DNA of 64,000 bases from positions 1,103,122 through 1,167,121 of the forward strand of contig OX388327.1 of the NCBI GenBank assembly GCA_947579605.1, given 5' to 3'. The notes beneath the pieces were generated by a model. It worked only from the letters and a program-made list of their open reading frames with translations. It was not told the origin of the DNA and did not search any database. A program made the position numbers and the translations under genes. Source of the stretch: Athripsodes cinereus (Eukaryota; Arthropoda; Insecta; Trichoptera; Leptoceridae). Positions 22,086-32,554 of the stretch are shown in pieces. The first letter of the stretch is position 1; the number at the start of each line of letters is the position of its first letter.

Positions 22086-22430
22086 TTAAATTGAAGAATC
22101 ATGCAAAGGGCGTTTCGAAGGCATTAGCAGAGAGGACATTTGAGTAAGGATAGATTCATCATTGATATTTGATAATAAGTAGGTAAAAATCTGGAGCATC
22201 AGTTTAATATTGTTGGAATTCTGTGGCGACTCAGCAGTAGAAGGATTTGAAGAGGTGGAAGAGGAGGGATATGTGGGGGGGGAGATAGAAGAATTGGCGT
22301 TTGATTCAGTGGGCAGGCCACATCCATTTTTGGGATTCAGTGGTTGACCATTTGTGTATGACAAAAGAGACAAAGACAAAAGAGAGGTCGAGCGGTAATA
22401 TTCTCGTGCGATGGACGTGTCTTTTGCTTG
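22086..22430 (-). pseudogene. I-like LINE gag (ORF1), C-terminal piece
   Basis: An open minus-strand frame runs from about 22430 to a stop at 22086. It includes AREYYRSTS, a Ser/Pro-rich linker (ANSSISPPTYPSSSTSS) and IKLMLQIFTYLLSN. It ends 89 bp before the ORF2 ATG, the place of ORF1 in I-like elements. It has no start codon of its own, because the junction with the inverted 5' segment cuts it off. It most likely continues the gag whose first 300 codons are on the plus strand at 22925-23827, with a possible gap or overlap at the break that I cannot resolve. Confidence 0.75.
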
Positions 22431-22433
22431 TCA

Positions 22434-22924
22434 GAATTTCGCATATAGATAATTTGTTCTCAATTCGGTGTTTTTTAATATTTCTCTTAGAAATTATTAA
22501 GATCAGAAGTGTTTTTGTTTATTTGACTTTTTTTTTAGTTAATTAACATAATTAAAATAACAAAATATAAGACATTATTAAAATATAAGTGCAAAAACCA
22601 TTATTAGTATTTTTTCAAATATTTCTTTTTTAATATCGGTAATCTGCAACAATAATATAGTAAGGCCGCGTTCTCACGGAGATAGTTAGGCTCGCTCTCA
22701 CGGAGCGGGCCACGGTAGGGTTACGGGTTTTTTCGTTCGCACACAAGTGAATATCAAAGGATTTGGTGAAACCATTTTATTTATATTTTCTTTTCTTTTT
22801 TTGAGCACATTTAAGTGCATTTTTGTTTATTATTAATTAAGAATTTTTTGTTTGTTCTTTTTGTTTGATATATAATATAATATAAGTTTTTTTTAGTTTT
22901 CTGTATGTTATATTATTTTCTATA
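22434..22924 (+). other. Inverted 5'UTR and junction zone of the I-like LINE
   Basis: No gene is present. The stretch must contain the junction between the two segments and the element's 5' leader upstream of the gag ATG. TCTCACGGAG occurs twice (about 22672 and 22697) in the GC-richer 22665-22720 part, which may belong to the internal promoter. The precise junction base is not visible without another copy of the family. Confidence 0.6.
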
Positions 22925-23827
22925 ATGGGTGATCCTCCTGATTGGGGTGACCCCCCCGATCAGAGTCCGCCTGCTAGTAAAAAGCAGAAAACTAATTCAG
23001 ATGTACACAATGAGCCCGTTGTACAAATGAACACCATTAATATTAAAGAGCCTGAATATCCTCATTCGGCCTTACCTCCTTACATAGTGGTTGTGGAAAA
23101 CCTGGAAAAGGGAAAGCACATCCACCCCATGGTTCTTGGTGGTTTGTTGACCAAAACACGGATGGAGGGAATAGTCCCTGGGGGAGTAAGAGCAGACGGA
23201 GGTCGACGCACTATTGTGACTTTCTCGACTACCAAACAAGCAAACGCTTTTATTCACTCAAATGTTCTTTCTTCTAATGGCCTTAAGGCCTACATCCCTA
23301 ATTATAAATTATGTAAAAATGGCCTAATCAGGCGCATTCCTTTGGAATTGTCAGATGAGGATATCATTAATAATGTACAGGTTCCTTTTTCTTACGGAAA
23401 AATTATTAAATTGAGAAGACTGAATCGAAGAATTAACGTTGACGGGAAATCCGAATGGAAACCATCGACTACAATTCTTGTAACATTCGAGGGGCAAAGG
23501 CTCCCGGAGCATATTTACCTATATTACAACTCAATTAAGGTTGATTTATATATTCCTCCCTCTTATATATGCCACAAGTGCCTTAAATACGGTCATACGC
23601 ATAACAAATGTACCAATTCGCCCAAATGTGCTAAATGTGGTGAAAATCACGAATCAAATAACTGCCCTAAAACTGAGACTTCTGTTAGCTGTGTTAACTG
23701 TAAAGGCGATCATATGCCTACAAGCAATTCTTGTCCAGAGCTACATAGACAACGAGACATTAGACGAATTATGGCTACGGAAGGAGTTTCTTTTGTACAA
23801 GCTTCCAAAAAGGCCATCGCCCCCTAA
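22925..23827 (+). pseudogene. I-like LINE gag (ORF1), N-terminal 300 codons, inverted
   Basis: ATG at 22925 begins MGDPPDWGDPPD. A central region resembles LINE/retroviral-type gag. Three cysteine knuckles follow: CHKCLKYGHTHNKC, CAKCGENHESNNC and CVNCKGDHMPTSNSC (about residues 212-272), an RNA-binding CCHC array. The frame ends after KKAIAP because the TAA at 23825-23827 belongs to the target duplication, so the stop is host DNA and the natural C-terminus lies elsewhere (22086-22430, minus). Gag would coat the LINE RNA. Orientation is opposite to its own ORF2. Confidence 0.92.
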
Positions 23828-23836
23828 AAGGCTTTA
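23824..23836. repeat. Target-site duplication, right copy
   Basis: CTAAAAGGCTTTA is identical to 18107-18119. It follows directly on the gag codons and supplies their stop. Confidence 0.92.
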
Positions 23837-24127
23837 ACCTTATTATAAAAATAACAAAATGGACATTTCTATCATAAAACCAATCAGTAAGTAAAGTAGA
23901 CAACAAAATAAAAAATAAAAAATGAATTTACAAGTAATAAAACAAATCTTGATAAATTTTGACATAATATGCAACATTCATAGACAAAAGACCACAATCA
24001 ATATTTTTTAAAGATGATATATGAAGTAAATGTTGTACTTGTTTTTGATCTAGGCATCTTCAAAAAACTATTTTTGCAAGCAAATTGTTTTGTTAAATTG
24101 ACCGTTTTCAAAGTATAAAAAAAAATT
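23837..24127. other. No gene seen
   Basis: AT-rich flank of the I-like element. No repeat or coding frame is recognised. Confidence 0.5.
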
Positions 24128-24262
24128 AATAATAATAAACTTTATAGTACAAATTATTTAGGCAAGAGTAATACGATTACAACATGGTATATACAAATGG
24201 TTTTTCAGAATGAGCGAGTTTATCACAGAGATGCGATATCTTCCAAATAACCCAATAAAATA
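24128..24262 (-). mobile_element. LINE 3'UTR fragment
   Basis: The plus strand reads AATAATAATAAACTTTATAG, GATTACAACATGGTATATAC and GCGATATCTTCCAAATAACC, aligning with 2401-2531 over its whole length. Both similarities stop at the same position (after the AACCC). The (TTA)n tail lies on the low-coordinate side, so the orientation is minus. Confidence 0.7.
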
Positions 24263-25536
24263 AACCAAAATGTAAATTGAAAATGATGATAAAACAAAAT
24301 AAATAAAAAATAAGCCAAATCTTTAAGATGATACATATAAACCAAAATATAAACCATAAATAAATATAACACACTTTTAATTAGTTAGGTACTCAAAAAA
24401 TAAACTGGGAATAAATATACGTACATGTATATGAACATCTTAATATATTTATTTGAGATTTATTACAAGCACATTATTATTATTATCATTGATAGCCTCA
24501 TCTCAACAGTGTCGTGATTTTATAGGAACATAATAATAATAATATTAATAAATTATGATGATAATAATAATAATAAAAAGATGTCGCCTCTAGTTATCAT
24601 AACCGATACAATGAAAACAATAATGACACCAAATAATTAACCTTTCTAAAGTACGACATTAAACGTGAATAAAATTTAACTACGCACCGTGGTGGCAGTT
24701 AAAGGGTTTAACATTGTTCCCGGAAAAGATTTTGTTACTTAATTTTTTTAATATTGCTTCGTAGAGCACCCGGTAAAGCTAAAGATCTCACTTATTTTGG
24801 AAGGACTAACTAGGAATACAGTAGAAATCTTTAAAGAATAACAACATTTTACAATAAAACACTGCGTTAGATTATCTCTGATTTATTTACTTACGCTTTT
24901 ACTCGGCAGAGCCTTTTACATGTTAAATTTAAAAAAAAAACATAAAAACAACAATAACAATTTGACAGATCAAAATAAAAATACAGCTGAAGAAAAATGA
25001 TATACATAAATATTTCTGAATAAAACTTGATTTGTTGGTACAATTTTTTTTTATTGAAATTGAAATGATTTGTCCAACACATTAAAAATAAAAAAATAAG
25101 TAAGTCTGTTATACTAATAATAAATAGTCAAAAGAAAATGTCAGTTATTGATTTTTAGTCAAGCAATAAAATTGCAGGTAAGTATTGAATCTTGTATTAT
25201 TTAAATTTATTTTTCATTAACAACTTGTATTTGAACATAATTTCTTCATTTTATATTAGCCTGATGATTAGAGCGAAAGCTCTTGAAATCTGGCTCGTGA
25301 TTTATAAAGTCTGTGTGGAATTACTAAATACAAGTATTTTTTTATTAATTAACCTCAAATGTTTCTGGAAACTTTATCTCTGTTATCTGTACCAACTGTA
25401 TAATATGTATTGTATTGTACTTAATTTTTGGGTATAATATTGGTTTAATTTTTTCTTTTAAGAATTTATTATAGTTAACATGTACATATTGTGTGTATTA
25501 ATTGTGTCGGTGCACACGTAGTAGAATTCCATAATA
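24263..25536. other. AT-rich stretch with microsatellites
   Basis: 24530-24585 has (AAT)n runs ending AATAAAAAGATG, like the tail at 8580-8605. TTAAAGGGTTTAA at 24709 resembles a piggyBac end but is unpaired. 24755-24790 (GTAGAGCACCCGGTAAAG) belongs to the high-copy repeat. No coding frame is supported. Confidence 0.4.
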
Positions 25537-25652
25537 ATGCAATTTGAAACAAGTGTTCCTTTCTACTATTGTTTGTTAATTCGCAGAGAGACGTCTTTCG
25601 ACTTATAAGGTCATTATCAATCTGCTTGATAATGATCTTAATCAAGATTGAT

Positions 25653-25684
<32 letters not shown>

Positions 25685-25844
25685 TGGGTTTTGTTTGTTA
25701 TAAACCCAAATACAACTTTATACACCTTTCACAGTAAGCTACTAAAAGACGTCTTTCGACTTATAATGACCTTATAAGTCGAAAGACGTCTCTCTGCGAA
25801 TTAACAAACAATAGTAGAAAGGAACACTTGTTTCAAATTGCATT
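25537..25844. repeat. Hairpin MITE with ~81-bp inverted arms
   Basis: The left arm 25537-25617 (TTTCTACTATTGTTTGTTAA ... CGACTTATAAGGTCATTAT) and right arm 25763-25844 are near-perfect complements. An extra AGACGTCTTTCGACTTATAA copy sits just inside the right arm, giving a smaller nested hairpin at 25748-25792. Decayed relatives with GAGAGACATCTTTCG and TTTCTACTATA occur at 28700-28880, 43440-43690 and 62340-62700. It is non-coding. Confidence 0.82.
25655..25746 (-). mobile_element. 5'-truncated SINE nested in the hairpin MITE
   Basis: On the minus strand this reads TAGCTTACTGTGAAAGGTGT ... AAACCCAGATATATC followed by a 17-nt A-run (T on the plus strand at 25655-25671). It matches the body and tail of the SINE at 2239-2553. 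The tRNA head is missing. Lying between the two MITE arms, it must have inserted after the MITE. Confidence 0.72.
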
Positions 25845-26292
25845 ATGTATTGTGTGATCTCACTTTATTTTATTTTTTCCCAATATGGGCTATTTATTGT
25901 TTCTTTTTGTTTATTATTCCAACGAGGCGACCTACGTTGATCTGTTCTTCGGGTCGCCCGTGAGGAAATGAAGGTGAGTGTGCAAATTCGGCTAAATAGG
26001 AGTCCCCGACTCCTGAGATATCCGAGTGTGTATGTAGAGGTTCTTTCAATGTATAATTATTATAATTAACCTCAAACTAACACCAAGTACCTACCGTTCA
26101 TAATTCACTCTGTGTTGGGTGCTTTGACTTGAAAAAAAGAAAGAAAACAGAAAGAAAGAAAAAAGAAAGAAATAAGGAAGAATAGAGAAAGAAATAAGAA
26201 AGAAAGAAGAAAGGTGTTAACCGTCTATTGACAATATTAACTACATTTATACACTTATAGACGTCGACATATTCAAATTGTCTCTAAACACC
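25845..26292. other. Repeat fragments and a purine-rich tract
   Basis: 25915-26035 (GAGTCCCCGACTCCTGAGAT) is an antisense piece of the high-copy repeat. 26131-26215 is an almost pure A/G tract of GAAA-like units, a decayed microsatellite. TTAACCG at 26220 is a possible but unpaired piggyBac-like motif. Confidence 0.5.
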
Positions 26293-26604
26293 TTAACCCC
26301 TAACTTCTCCTTGGAACATAGTCGGTTATCTTATCCTATGCGCCTAAGGGGCATATATTGGTAAAACTTACAAAATATTAGACTTTTAATAAGTTTTCGC
26401 TTATAATTTAATATTATATTGATTGCATGTTGTATAAATATTCAAATTATCGAATTTAGCGTTAAGTTTTAATTGACTTTTTGTTCGTCATAACAGCATA
26501 AATACATTCTAGATTCTAAATAAATTATGAACACCTTGAATATACTCTGGATTCTAATTATATTATGGATAATATTTATGATTTTTGGTCAGTTTTTTAT
26601 ATCT

Positions 26605-26725
26605 TCTTCTGTAGGTGCCCTGTCAGGTCCCCCGACGTTGGCGATCACTCTGGCATAGGCTTCTCGGTCCCACACTGTCTGGAACAACTACTCTACATCT
26701 CTCATTCCAGTCCAATCTCGTATAT
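26605..26725 (-). pseudogene. RTE-like 3' fragment nested in the piggyBac-like element
   Basis: The plus strand TGTCAGGTCCCCCGACGTTG, TCACTCTGGCATAGGCTTCT and ATTCCAGTCCAATCTCGTAT is similar to 60610-60740 and to the downstream half of 3260-3440. All are antisense ends of RTE-like LINEs. It is short, with stops. Confidence 0.55.
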
Positions 26726-26949
26726 TGCGCAGTTTTATATAAAGTTTTAAAATATATCTTAATGCTACATAGTTTTTTGGATAAAAAATTTGGTTTAATG
26801 ATTCATGCAATGTTTTATTTCAATTTGTATAAATTCATAGGCACTCGGGCACAGATGTGCACCTTGGAATTTCAAAATGAGGACAAAAATAACGAAAACA
26901 AGTACATACTTACATATGTATTTATTAATATTATACATAAACAAAATAT

Positions 26950-27919
26950 TATATTCCTATTTGTATGATAATATGGTTCACACAATTTTTCAACAATTTT
27001 TTCTCCGAGATTCGTTGCTCGTTCATTGCCCTCTTTACCCAAATATGGAATTCCACCAAGAGGGTAACCATTTTTGGAATCATCTAGCCAAAAAATCTTC
27101 ATCCCTTATTTTTTTGGTTTTGATGGCATACCTATACTGTTTGAATGGACATTTTCCATCATAACCAACCAACTGTTCGTCTACAGCTATGTTAAAACCT
27201 GGCATATAAGATTTTTTAAGATTTTTGTTTATCATCTCCCATATATCTCTAATGCATGCCAATTTATCGGTTGCTCGTCTCTGTGATCGAGAGCTTTTGT
27301 CATCGAATCTCATAAAACTTAGGATCATCAGGAATCTTTTTTTTGACATAGTGGCACGAAAGATTGGAGGTCCGTACCTCAAACTCCACAAACGATGAAC
27401 ACTGACATCTTGAGATTTCAAATGCCCAGCAGTAAGAAATATTCCAATAAAGGCATTCATTTCGATATTGTCTACAGACTTCCAAGGTGCGTTAAATTTC
27501 TTCTCTGTGTATACTCTTTCAGCTTCCATATAAGTAAACTTAGTTATAATAGATATCACTTCTTCTGAAAATATTAGTTGAAATGATTGCACTGGAATTT
27601 CAATTGTCAAACCTGGAGGTAATAATATTTTATTTACTGACCCTCGAAATATGTTGTGAGCCGGTGTCCTTCCAGAGAGTTGAGGAAAAAGATACCAAGT
27701 ACTTCCGTCTTTAGTAACAGGATGAGATTCACTATTATTAGAAGTATTAGCACATTCATCATCGTTGATTTCATCTTCGCTGACATTGTCACTACATTAA
27801 CACTCACGTGGTCAGAATCTTCATCGGTTTCTCCATCAGAAATATTAAATTCTGTATCAGAACACTCCATTTCAACAAGCTCACAAATTTCATTATCGTT
27901 TAAGATTTTATTTGACATG
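26950..27919 (-). pseudogene. piggyBac-like transposase, frameshifted and C-terminally truncated
   Basis: The minus-strand start near 27919 reads MSNKILNDNEICELVEMECSD, an acidic N-terminus usual for the family. After a frameshift near 27610-27690 the 27080-27610 frame has NAFIGIFLTAGHLKSQ, LWSLRYGPPIFRATMSKKRF and FNIAVDEQLVGYDGKCPFKQY. The VDEQL carries the first catalytic Asp. A second shift near 27090 leads to GYPLGGIPYLGKEGNERATNLGEKIV. The similarity stops at about 26950, so the later catalytic Asp residues and the Cys-rich end are gone. The enzyme would have cut and pasted at TTAA; this copy cannot. Confidence 0.82.
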
Positions 27920-28207
27920 ATTAAATTGATAAAACACACGTGTGAACTACACAAGTATCAAGTAAATATTAATTGAAACCATGTGCCGATGTGACGCCAT
28001 GGGGAATGTGACTGACTTTTGTAATTGATATTTAATTACTTATGACTCTCATTATTTTTTACGATGTTTTATATGAAATCTGAATATAAGTATGTAACTG
28101 GAGGAGTACTAAAAAGAAGAATAAAATATACTTACACTAAAGTGTCGAAATTGAGTTTTTAATTACGCAATGTGCCTATAAGGCGTCAAGGATAAATTAA
28201 CGGTTAA

Positions 28208-28963
28208 ATTCAATAATGAGATTTGCCACCCATCCTAAATGTCTAATTTTTTTCTTATGAGCCTTTGCTGAGACAAAAGCTTACATGTTTAATACATGCA
28301 GCTTGTTTGCTGCTGAGTACCCCACTAATTGTGAAGTATTCCATGATGCATTAGTTGTATCTAGTAGTAATGTTTTGCGATTATCTGCCATTTATGGGAC
28401 ACTTGAAAATGTACAGAAAGGAGTGAGAGATTTATTATTTTTACCAAGGACTCCACAGTTCATGAATATATATTTATACATCTAAAGTTATTGCTCTACG
28501 AAATATAAAACAGAATGGGTGTAAAATCATCAATAACGACATATTTAAGGCGATATTACAAATATATTACTATGATCGTTATACCAGAGGCGTATCTAGA
28601 GATTTTTACCGGGTAAGCTTAACCCCAGTGATGAATAGATGTGAATACGTCGTTTGATAAACACAAAGTATTAATTATTGTGTTGATGAACACGGAGTAG
28701 AAATCCATAATTAGCCCATAATAATAAACAAACAAGTTCTTCTTTCTACTATAGATTATTGATCATGAGAGAGACATCTTTCGACCTCTCAGGTCATTAT
28801 CAATGGAAGTCAAAATTAATCTCTCTCACTATATATCTATACAGTAGATAAAAACACTTGTTTAAATTTTTCTAAGTAATTTTTCTAAGTAAATAGTAGG
28901 TACTTATATTTTAACAATTAAACGATTCAAAAAAGTTTTATAATTTTTTTTTTCCATTTAACT
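28208..28963. other. High-copy repeat end and decayed MITE copy
   Basis: 28215-28245 (GAGATTTGCCACCCATCCTA) is the antisense end of the high-copy repeat. 28700-28880 contains TTCTTTCTACTATAG, GAGAGACATCTTTCGACCTC and CAGGTCATTATCAATGG, a decayed relative of the hairpin MITE at 25537-25844. A 66-codon frame at 28285-28485 is unrecognised. Confidence 0.45.
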
Positions 28964-29470
28964 GCATGTATAATGGTAATGGTATCTAAAACATTGGAAT
29001 CCCCAAATATCGATTTAAGCGTAAGGAAGTATCTTACTAAAGCCTTTGTATGGAGCATTCTGCTTTATGGTTGTGAGACATGGACCATCAGCAAGAGTGA
29101 CAGCGGACGGTTGGCAGCGTTTGAGATGTGGTGCTACAGACGCATGCTGAAAATCCATTGGTCGGAACACGTCGAAAACGAAGAAATGTTAACCAGGGTA
29201 GGCGAAAAAAGGCAACTTCCTAAGAGGATCAGTCAACAACGAGCTAACTGGATTGGCCTAACATCAGACTCCCAGGACTGCTCATCGCCATCGCGAAGGG
29301 TAGGACCGAGGGCACAAATGGCAGAGGCTGACCAAGAGATGCGTATATGAATCAACTGAAGAGGGACATGAACTGTGACTCATACGTAGAGCTGAAAAGA
29401 CTGGCTGAGAATATGGAGGAATGGAGAAGAAAATCCAAACTCGTTGCAGACCAATCCAATGGATTGTAAC
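28964..29470 (+). pseudogene. RTE-like LINE C-terminal relic
   Basis: The translated plus strand has SILLYGCETWTISK, LAAFEMWCYRRMLKIHWSEH and QQRANWIG, then after a frameshift near 29340 YMNQLKRDMNCDSYVELKRL to a stop at about 29469. This is the post-RT region of the family. The second half matches 48590-48800. The catalytic RT is missing, so it is a 5'-truncated copy with one or two shifts, among the better preserved of this type in the window. Confidence 0.75.
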
Positions 29471-31535
29471 TCATTATATATAAAATGATTATCTAATTAC
29501 TGATAGATTCTCGATGTTGCCTAACTCTGTGATTGGACAAGACGCGATCCAAACAAGATGCTTTGATCTACGAAACATTGCAAAAAGCTGTTCTTATTCC
29601 CGTCATTTTACATGTAGCTTTATCAGTACCATATCTTTAAACGTGAACAAGCATTAGTCAAATGCTAAGCAAAGAGGAACTTGAGCGAAACGATAACATA
29701 AACCTCGTGTGAAATTAATAATGCATGCAGTGCAACAAAAAATAATCTAGCGTGGAACAATCGACATATGGAATTCACCAATGAAAGTAATTGCCTTCGT
29801 CATTTGCGCGACTGCCGGTGATTTTGAAATGAATGGATTATTAACTACATGTAATTGTGTATTTTTTAAAGCCTGGTAAGTTCAGATCTGAACTTACCAG
29901 ACTGTATCTGATAAAGCCTGACTTTTTAGCTTGTATGGGTGATACGCCACTGCGTTGAAGAATACTTGTGTTTATAAATTGGGCTGGATCAAACAATCTT
30001 CTTTCATTGTTATTGCCTCTCAAATCTTTTCACACTCAATAATAACCCCTTATTTTATCATCCACCAATTTGAAAACATCCATAAATATACTTTTACAAT
30101 GTGCTTCCAAACTTTCATGTCAATTGAAAAACTTTAATAATAATTTAATGTCAAATTATGTCGTTTATTTTTGCTTCGTAGAGTTCACAGCATAAAACAG
30201 AACTCTCAATATTTTCTGTAAGTTTTCGAGTGTTTAACTGCATGCAATGAACATACAAGTTGCCATCTTTGTACCGTAAAGATAAGACATTTAATTTGCA
30301 TTCAAATAAACATCGAACACTCTCATATTAAGCGATAGCTTGTGTCAGGTGTATGATGAAGATCGAAAGTGGAATATGAATCCGGGATCTTACTTTTAAA
30401 AATCTTAGACTACCCTAAGATATCTCCATCTTTGAAAGGTTTTCATTTATTATCTCCATAAAAACACACAAAAAAATTAAAATAAAATATTATAGAAAAT
30501 ATATAAATAAATTTAAGAACAATTATTGGTTGACGTATTTTTAGAGTCAATTCATTGCTAGTCGACCATTTGTTTTTACGGTCGCCCGTTTAAATATTTC
30601 CCGTTGAAACTATGTACTAGCCATATTTCGTAACCGATTGTTTTACAAGTTCAGAAACACACAGTCAAGACAATCATAGCAATAATGTGCCGAAATTGTT
30701 CGAAATTGAAGACAATTTCAAAAGATTTATAACATTTTATTTGATAGGTAAGAATGAATATCTATATATCTATCAATATATGCCATCAAGGTATCTTCCA
30801 CAAACGGGGTAACCGGTAGACTAACCACATAAAATGTATATATTTTTTTTAAATATGTTCGTTTTCGTGTCCGAAATAAATCTCTCTAATCCAAACTGTG
30901 TGTCAAAATCAATCCGGTTCGAAGGACCAAATGGTTGATGTAGGGTGTTGGATGTTTGGATAATTTTATTGTTCTCTTTGTGGTCTAGACAGTTATTGCA
31001 ATAAGGAGAGCATTCCAGTAATTTTCCTTTTTTCTAGCGGACTGTATATTGGTTGATTCCTTCCTTGTTCTCAAGTATGTTGAAACGGGAATTTGTAGTA
31101 AAATCACTATTTTTAAACTATTTAACATTTATTATGAAAAAACAACAATGAACACATAACACAACTTCTATGTATAATTTTATATAAACGTGGTAAGTAC
31201 TGAAGTTACTGTATGCTGTATGATCGAACTACACTTGAAAGATGCAAGAAAGAGAATGAGAAGAATATTGAACAACACGACTTTGCTTATTACAGGATTT
31301 TTTTACAACAATAAATGATACTTGCAACAAAAGATTCTAAGCTACGGTCGATATCCGACACTGTGGCCAGACAAAAAATAGAATAGCATGACCGTATCTA
31401 TACTTCAATTTGTCTATATGAACTTTACAAAGACTTCCATAGATGTCGGTATGCTGTCATCTTTCATTTATTTAAATGTGAAAATAATAATTATGAATTT
31501 ATCCACTGCCCAAAACTGAGTTATTTAATTGTTCA
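29471..31535. other. AT-rich stretch, no gene seen
   Basis: 29865-29905 contains a short inverted repeat around GGTAAGTTCAGATCTGAACTTACC. 30775-30835 (TCTTCCACAAACGGGGTAACC) and about 30195-30235 are high-copy repeat pieces. No coding frame is supported. Confidence 0.4.
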
Positions 31536-31870
31536 GGCGCCATTTAAAAGGGAGATCGCGATCCATTTGAGATCTGAAATAATATAAAATCCCAAAAAGA
31601 TGGTTTGCATAAAGCGTTTATCGATTGATGGACCTTACATCGTGACAGTGAGAATGGTGGAATTGGTGAATGTTGTCCATAGACACCGAAAGTGATCACT
31701 TGAGCCAGCCTAAAGCCAATTCGTAAGCGTTGGGACGCCTTTCTCACGATTACGTTTTGCAAAATTTTACATTGTATTAACATGGTTCTCCAATTGATTG
31801 GTGAGTTATTAACATCTTTTGTAAAAATACTCTCGCTTCTCCAACATTCATACAATTTCACATACACGCA
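31536..31870. repeat. Interspersed repeat, copy 1 (~335 bp)
   Basis: It begins AAAAGGGAGATCGCGATCCA and runs through TGACAGTGAGAATGGTGGAA, ACCGAAAGTGATCACTTGAG and CCAATTCGTAAGCGTTGGGA to GTTCTCCAATTGATTGG. The reverse complement is at about 59735-60000. The 107-codon minus frame here is explained by the repeat. No terminal inverted repeats pair within this copy. Confidence 0.7.
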
Positions 31871-32085
31871 CGTCGATTTCCTTTACTCAACACAATGCCG
31901 TTCTTGAGAATCAATCCACGTGCCACGTAGTTCATTAACGCCCGCGCCTCCTAACACTTTCTGTATGGTCTAGCCGTTTGATCCTCGGTCGAAGATAGCA
32001 CAAAGCTAAAAGCTCCCAATAGATAGTTTAGTAAAAATAATTCACACATTAATCTTTCCGTGAAAACACATATCTGTTTGTTTTT
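31871..32085. other. Antisense RTE-like scraps
   Basis: 31890-32000 (CTTGAGAATCAATCCACGTG, ACGCCCGCGCCTCCTAACAC) resembles the antisense of the RTE-like tail seen at 49680-49760. Decayed, no frame. Confidence 0.4.
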
Positions 32086-32400
32086 AATTATATTAGCTAG
32101 ATTTTTTGTTTTTTGTAAAAGTTGTAATTAAGTTTTGGTTTGGGCATGTGGAAATAATGAATGAAGAAAGAATGACCGAGATATATTTGGCTGAGAGGAA
32201 TGGTGCTTGGAGACGTGGATGGCCGAGGATCAAATGGCAAGATCATCTAGAGCAAAGCCTACAGAAAGGCCACGTGTTGAGTACATTGAACAGGAGAACA
32301 TGCATGAGCAATTGTATGACAGTGAGGGGAGCGAAATATGTAAGCAAGGATAGAAGAAAGTGGTGCCCGATTTTTCTGCCTACCCCGCGAGGGAAGCAGC
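32086..32400 (+). pseudogene. RTE-like LINE C-terminal relic
   Basis: The plus-strand frame contains FGHVEIMNEERMTEIYLAER, GWPRIKWQDHLEQSL and NRRTCMSNCM, the same tail as the minus-strand copy at 49545-49927. It ends near the family's 3' edge (CTACCCCGCGAGGGAAGC), then a (GTAT)n microsatellite at 32405-32430. RT is absent. Confidence 0.7.
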
Positions 32401-32554
32401 GTGATGGTATGTATGTATGTATGTATGTAATTTGATTTGAATTTTTTTCAGTTTAAGAAAAAATTTATAAGTAATTGCATATATATACGCACAAGTCATA
32501 TATGAATATGATAGTCTTATATCAAAAGTTAACGACTATACACATAATGAAAAT

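Larger units (their letters stand above)
18120..23823 (-). mobile_element. I-like LINE, 5.7 kb, twin-primed (5' segment inverted)
   Basis: On the minus strand the element's 3' part reads late gag (to 22086), ORF2 (21996-18265), a 125-bp 3'UTR and a 20-nt poly(A) (18120-18139). The 5' part (about 22434-23823) lies in the opposite orientation and carries 5'UTR and gag. Exact 13-bp duplications flank both outer ends. The far end abutting the duplication is mid-gag, not the 5' end, while the 5'UTR lies at the internal junction. That is precisely the geometry expected when the second target strand primes internally on the RNA (twin priming). It also excludes a simple later inversion as the favoured explanation. 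Endonuclease, RT with YADD, and RNase H place it near the I/Nimb-type clades, a family-level judgement without a tree. Confidence 0.9.
26293..28207 (-). mobile_element. Decayed piggyBac-like DNA transposon
   Basis: TTAA bounds both ends (26293-26296 and 28204-28207). Inside them the left end reads TTAACCCC and then TATCCTATGCGCCTAAGGGG. The right end, complemented, reads TTAACCG and then TTATCCTTGACGCCTTATAG. The ends therefore share an imperfect inverted repeat with an inner GCGCCT.A..GGCA palindrome, offset by about 25 bp on the left. A minus-strand transposase relic lies between them. TTAA targets and CC-rich ends are piggyBac features. The C-terminal part of the transposase is missing, and an RTE-like fragment sits at 26605-26725. 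Confidence 0.6.

Noticed and set aside
22377..22379. Start of a separate 97-aa gene
   Set aside because: The codon there is TTG, and the frame is open upstream to about 22430; it is the tail of the LINE gag cut by the inversion junction.
26131..26215. Purine tract as a polypurine tract of an LTR retrotransposon
   Set aside because: It is made of GAAA-like units, with no LTR, primer-binding site or pol gene nearby; a decayed microsatellite explains it.
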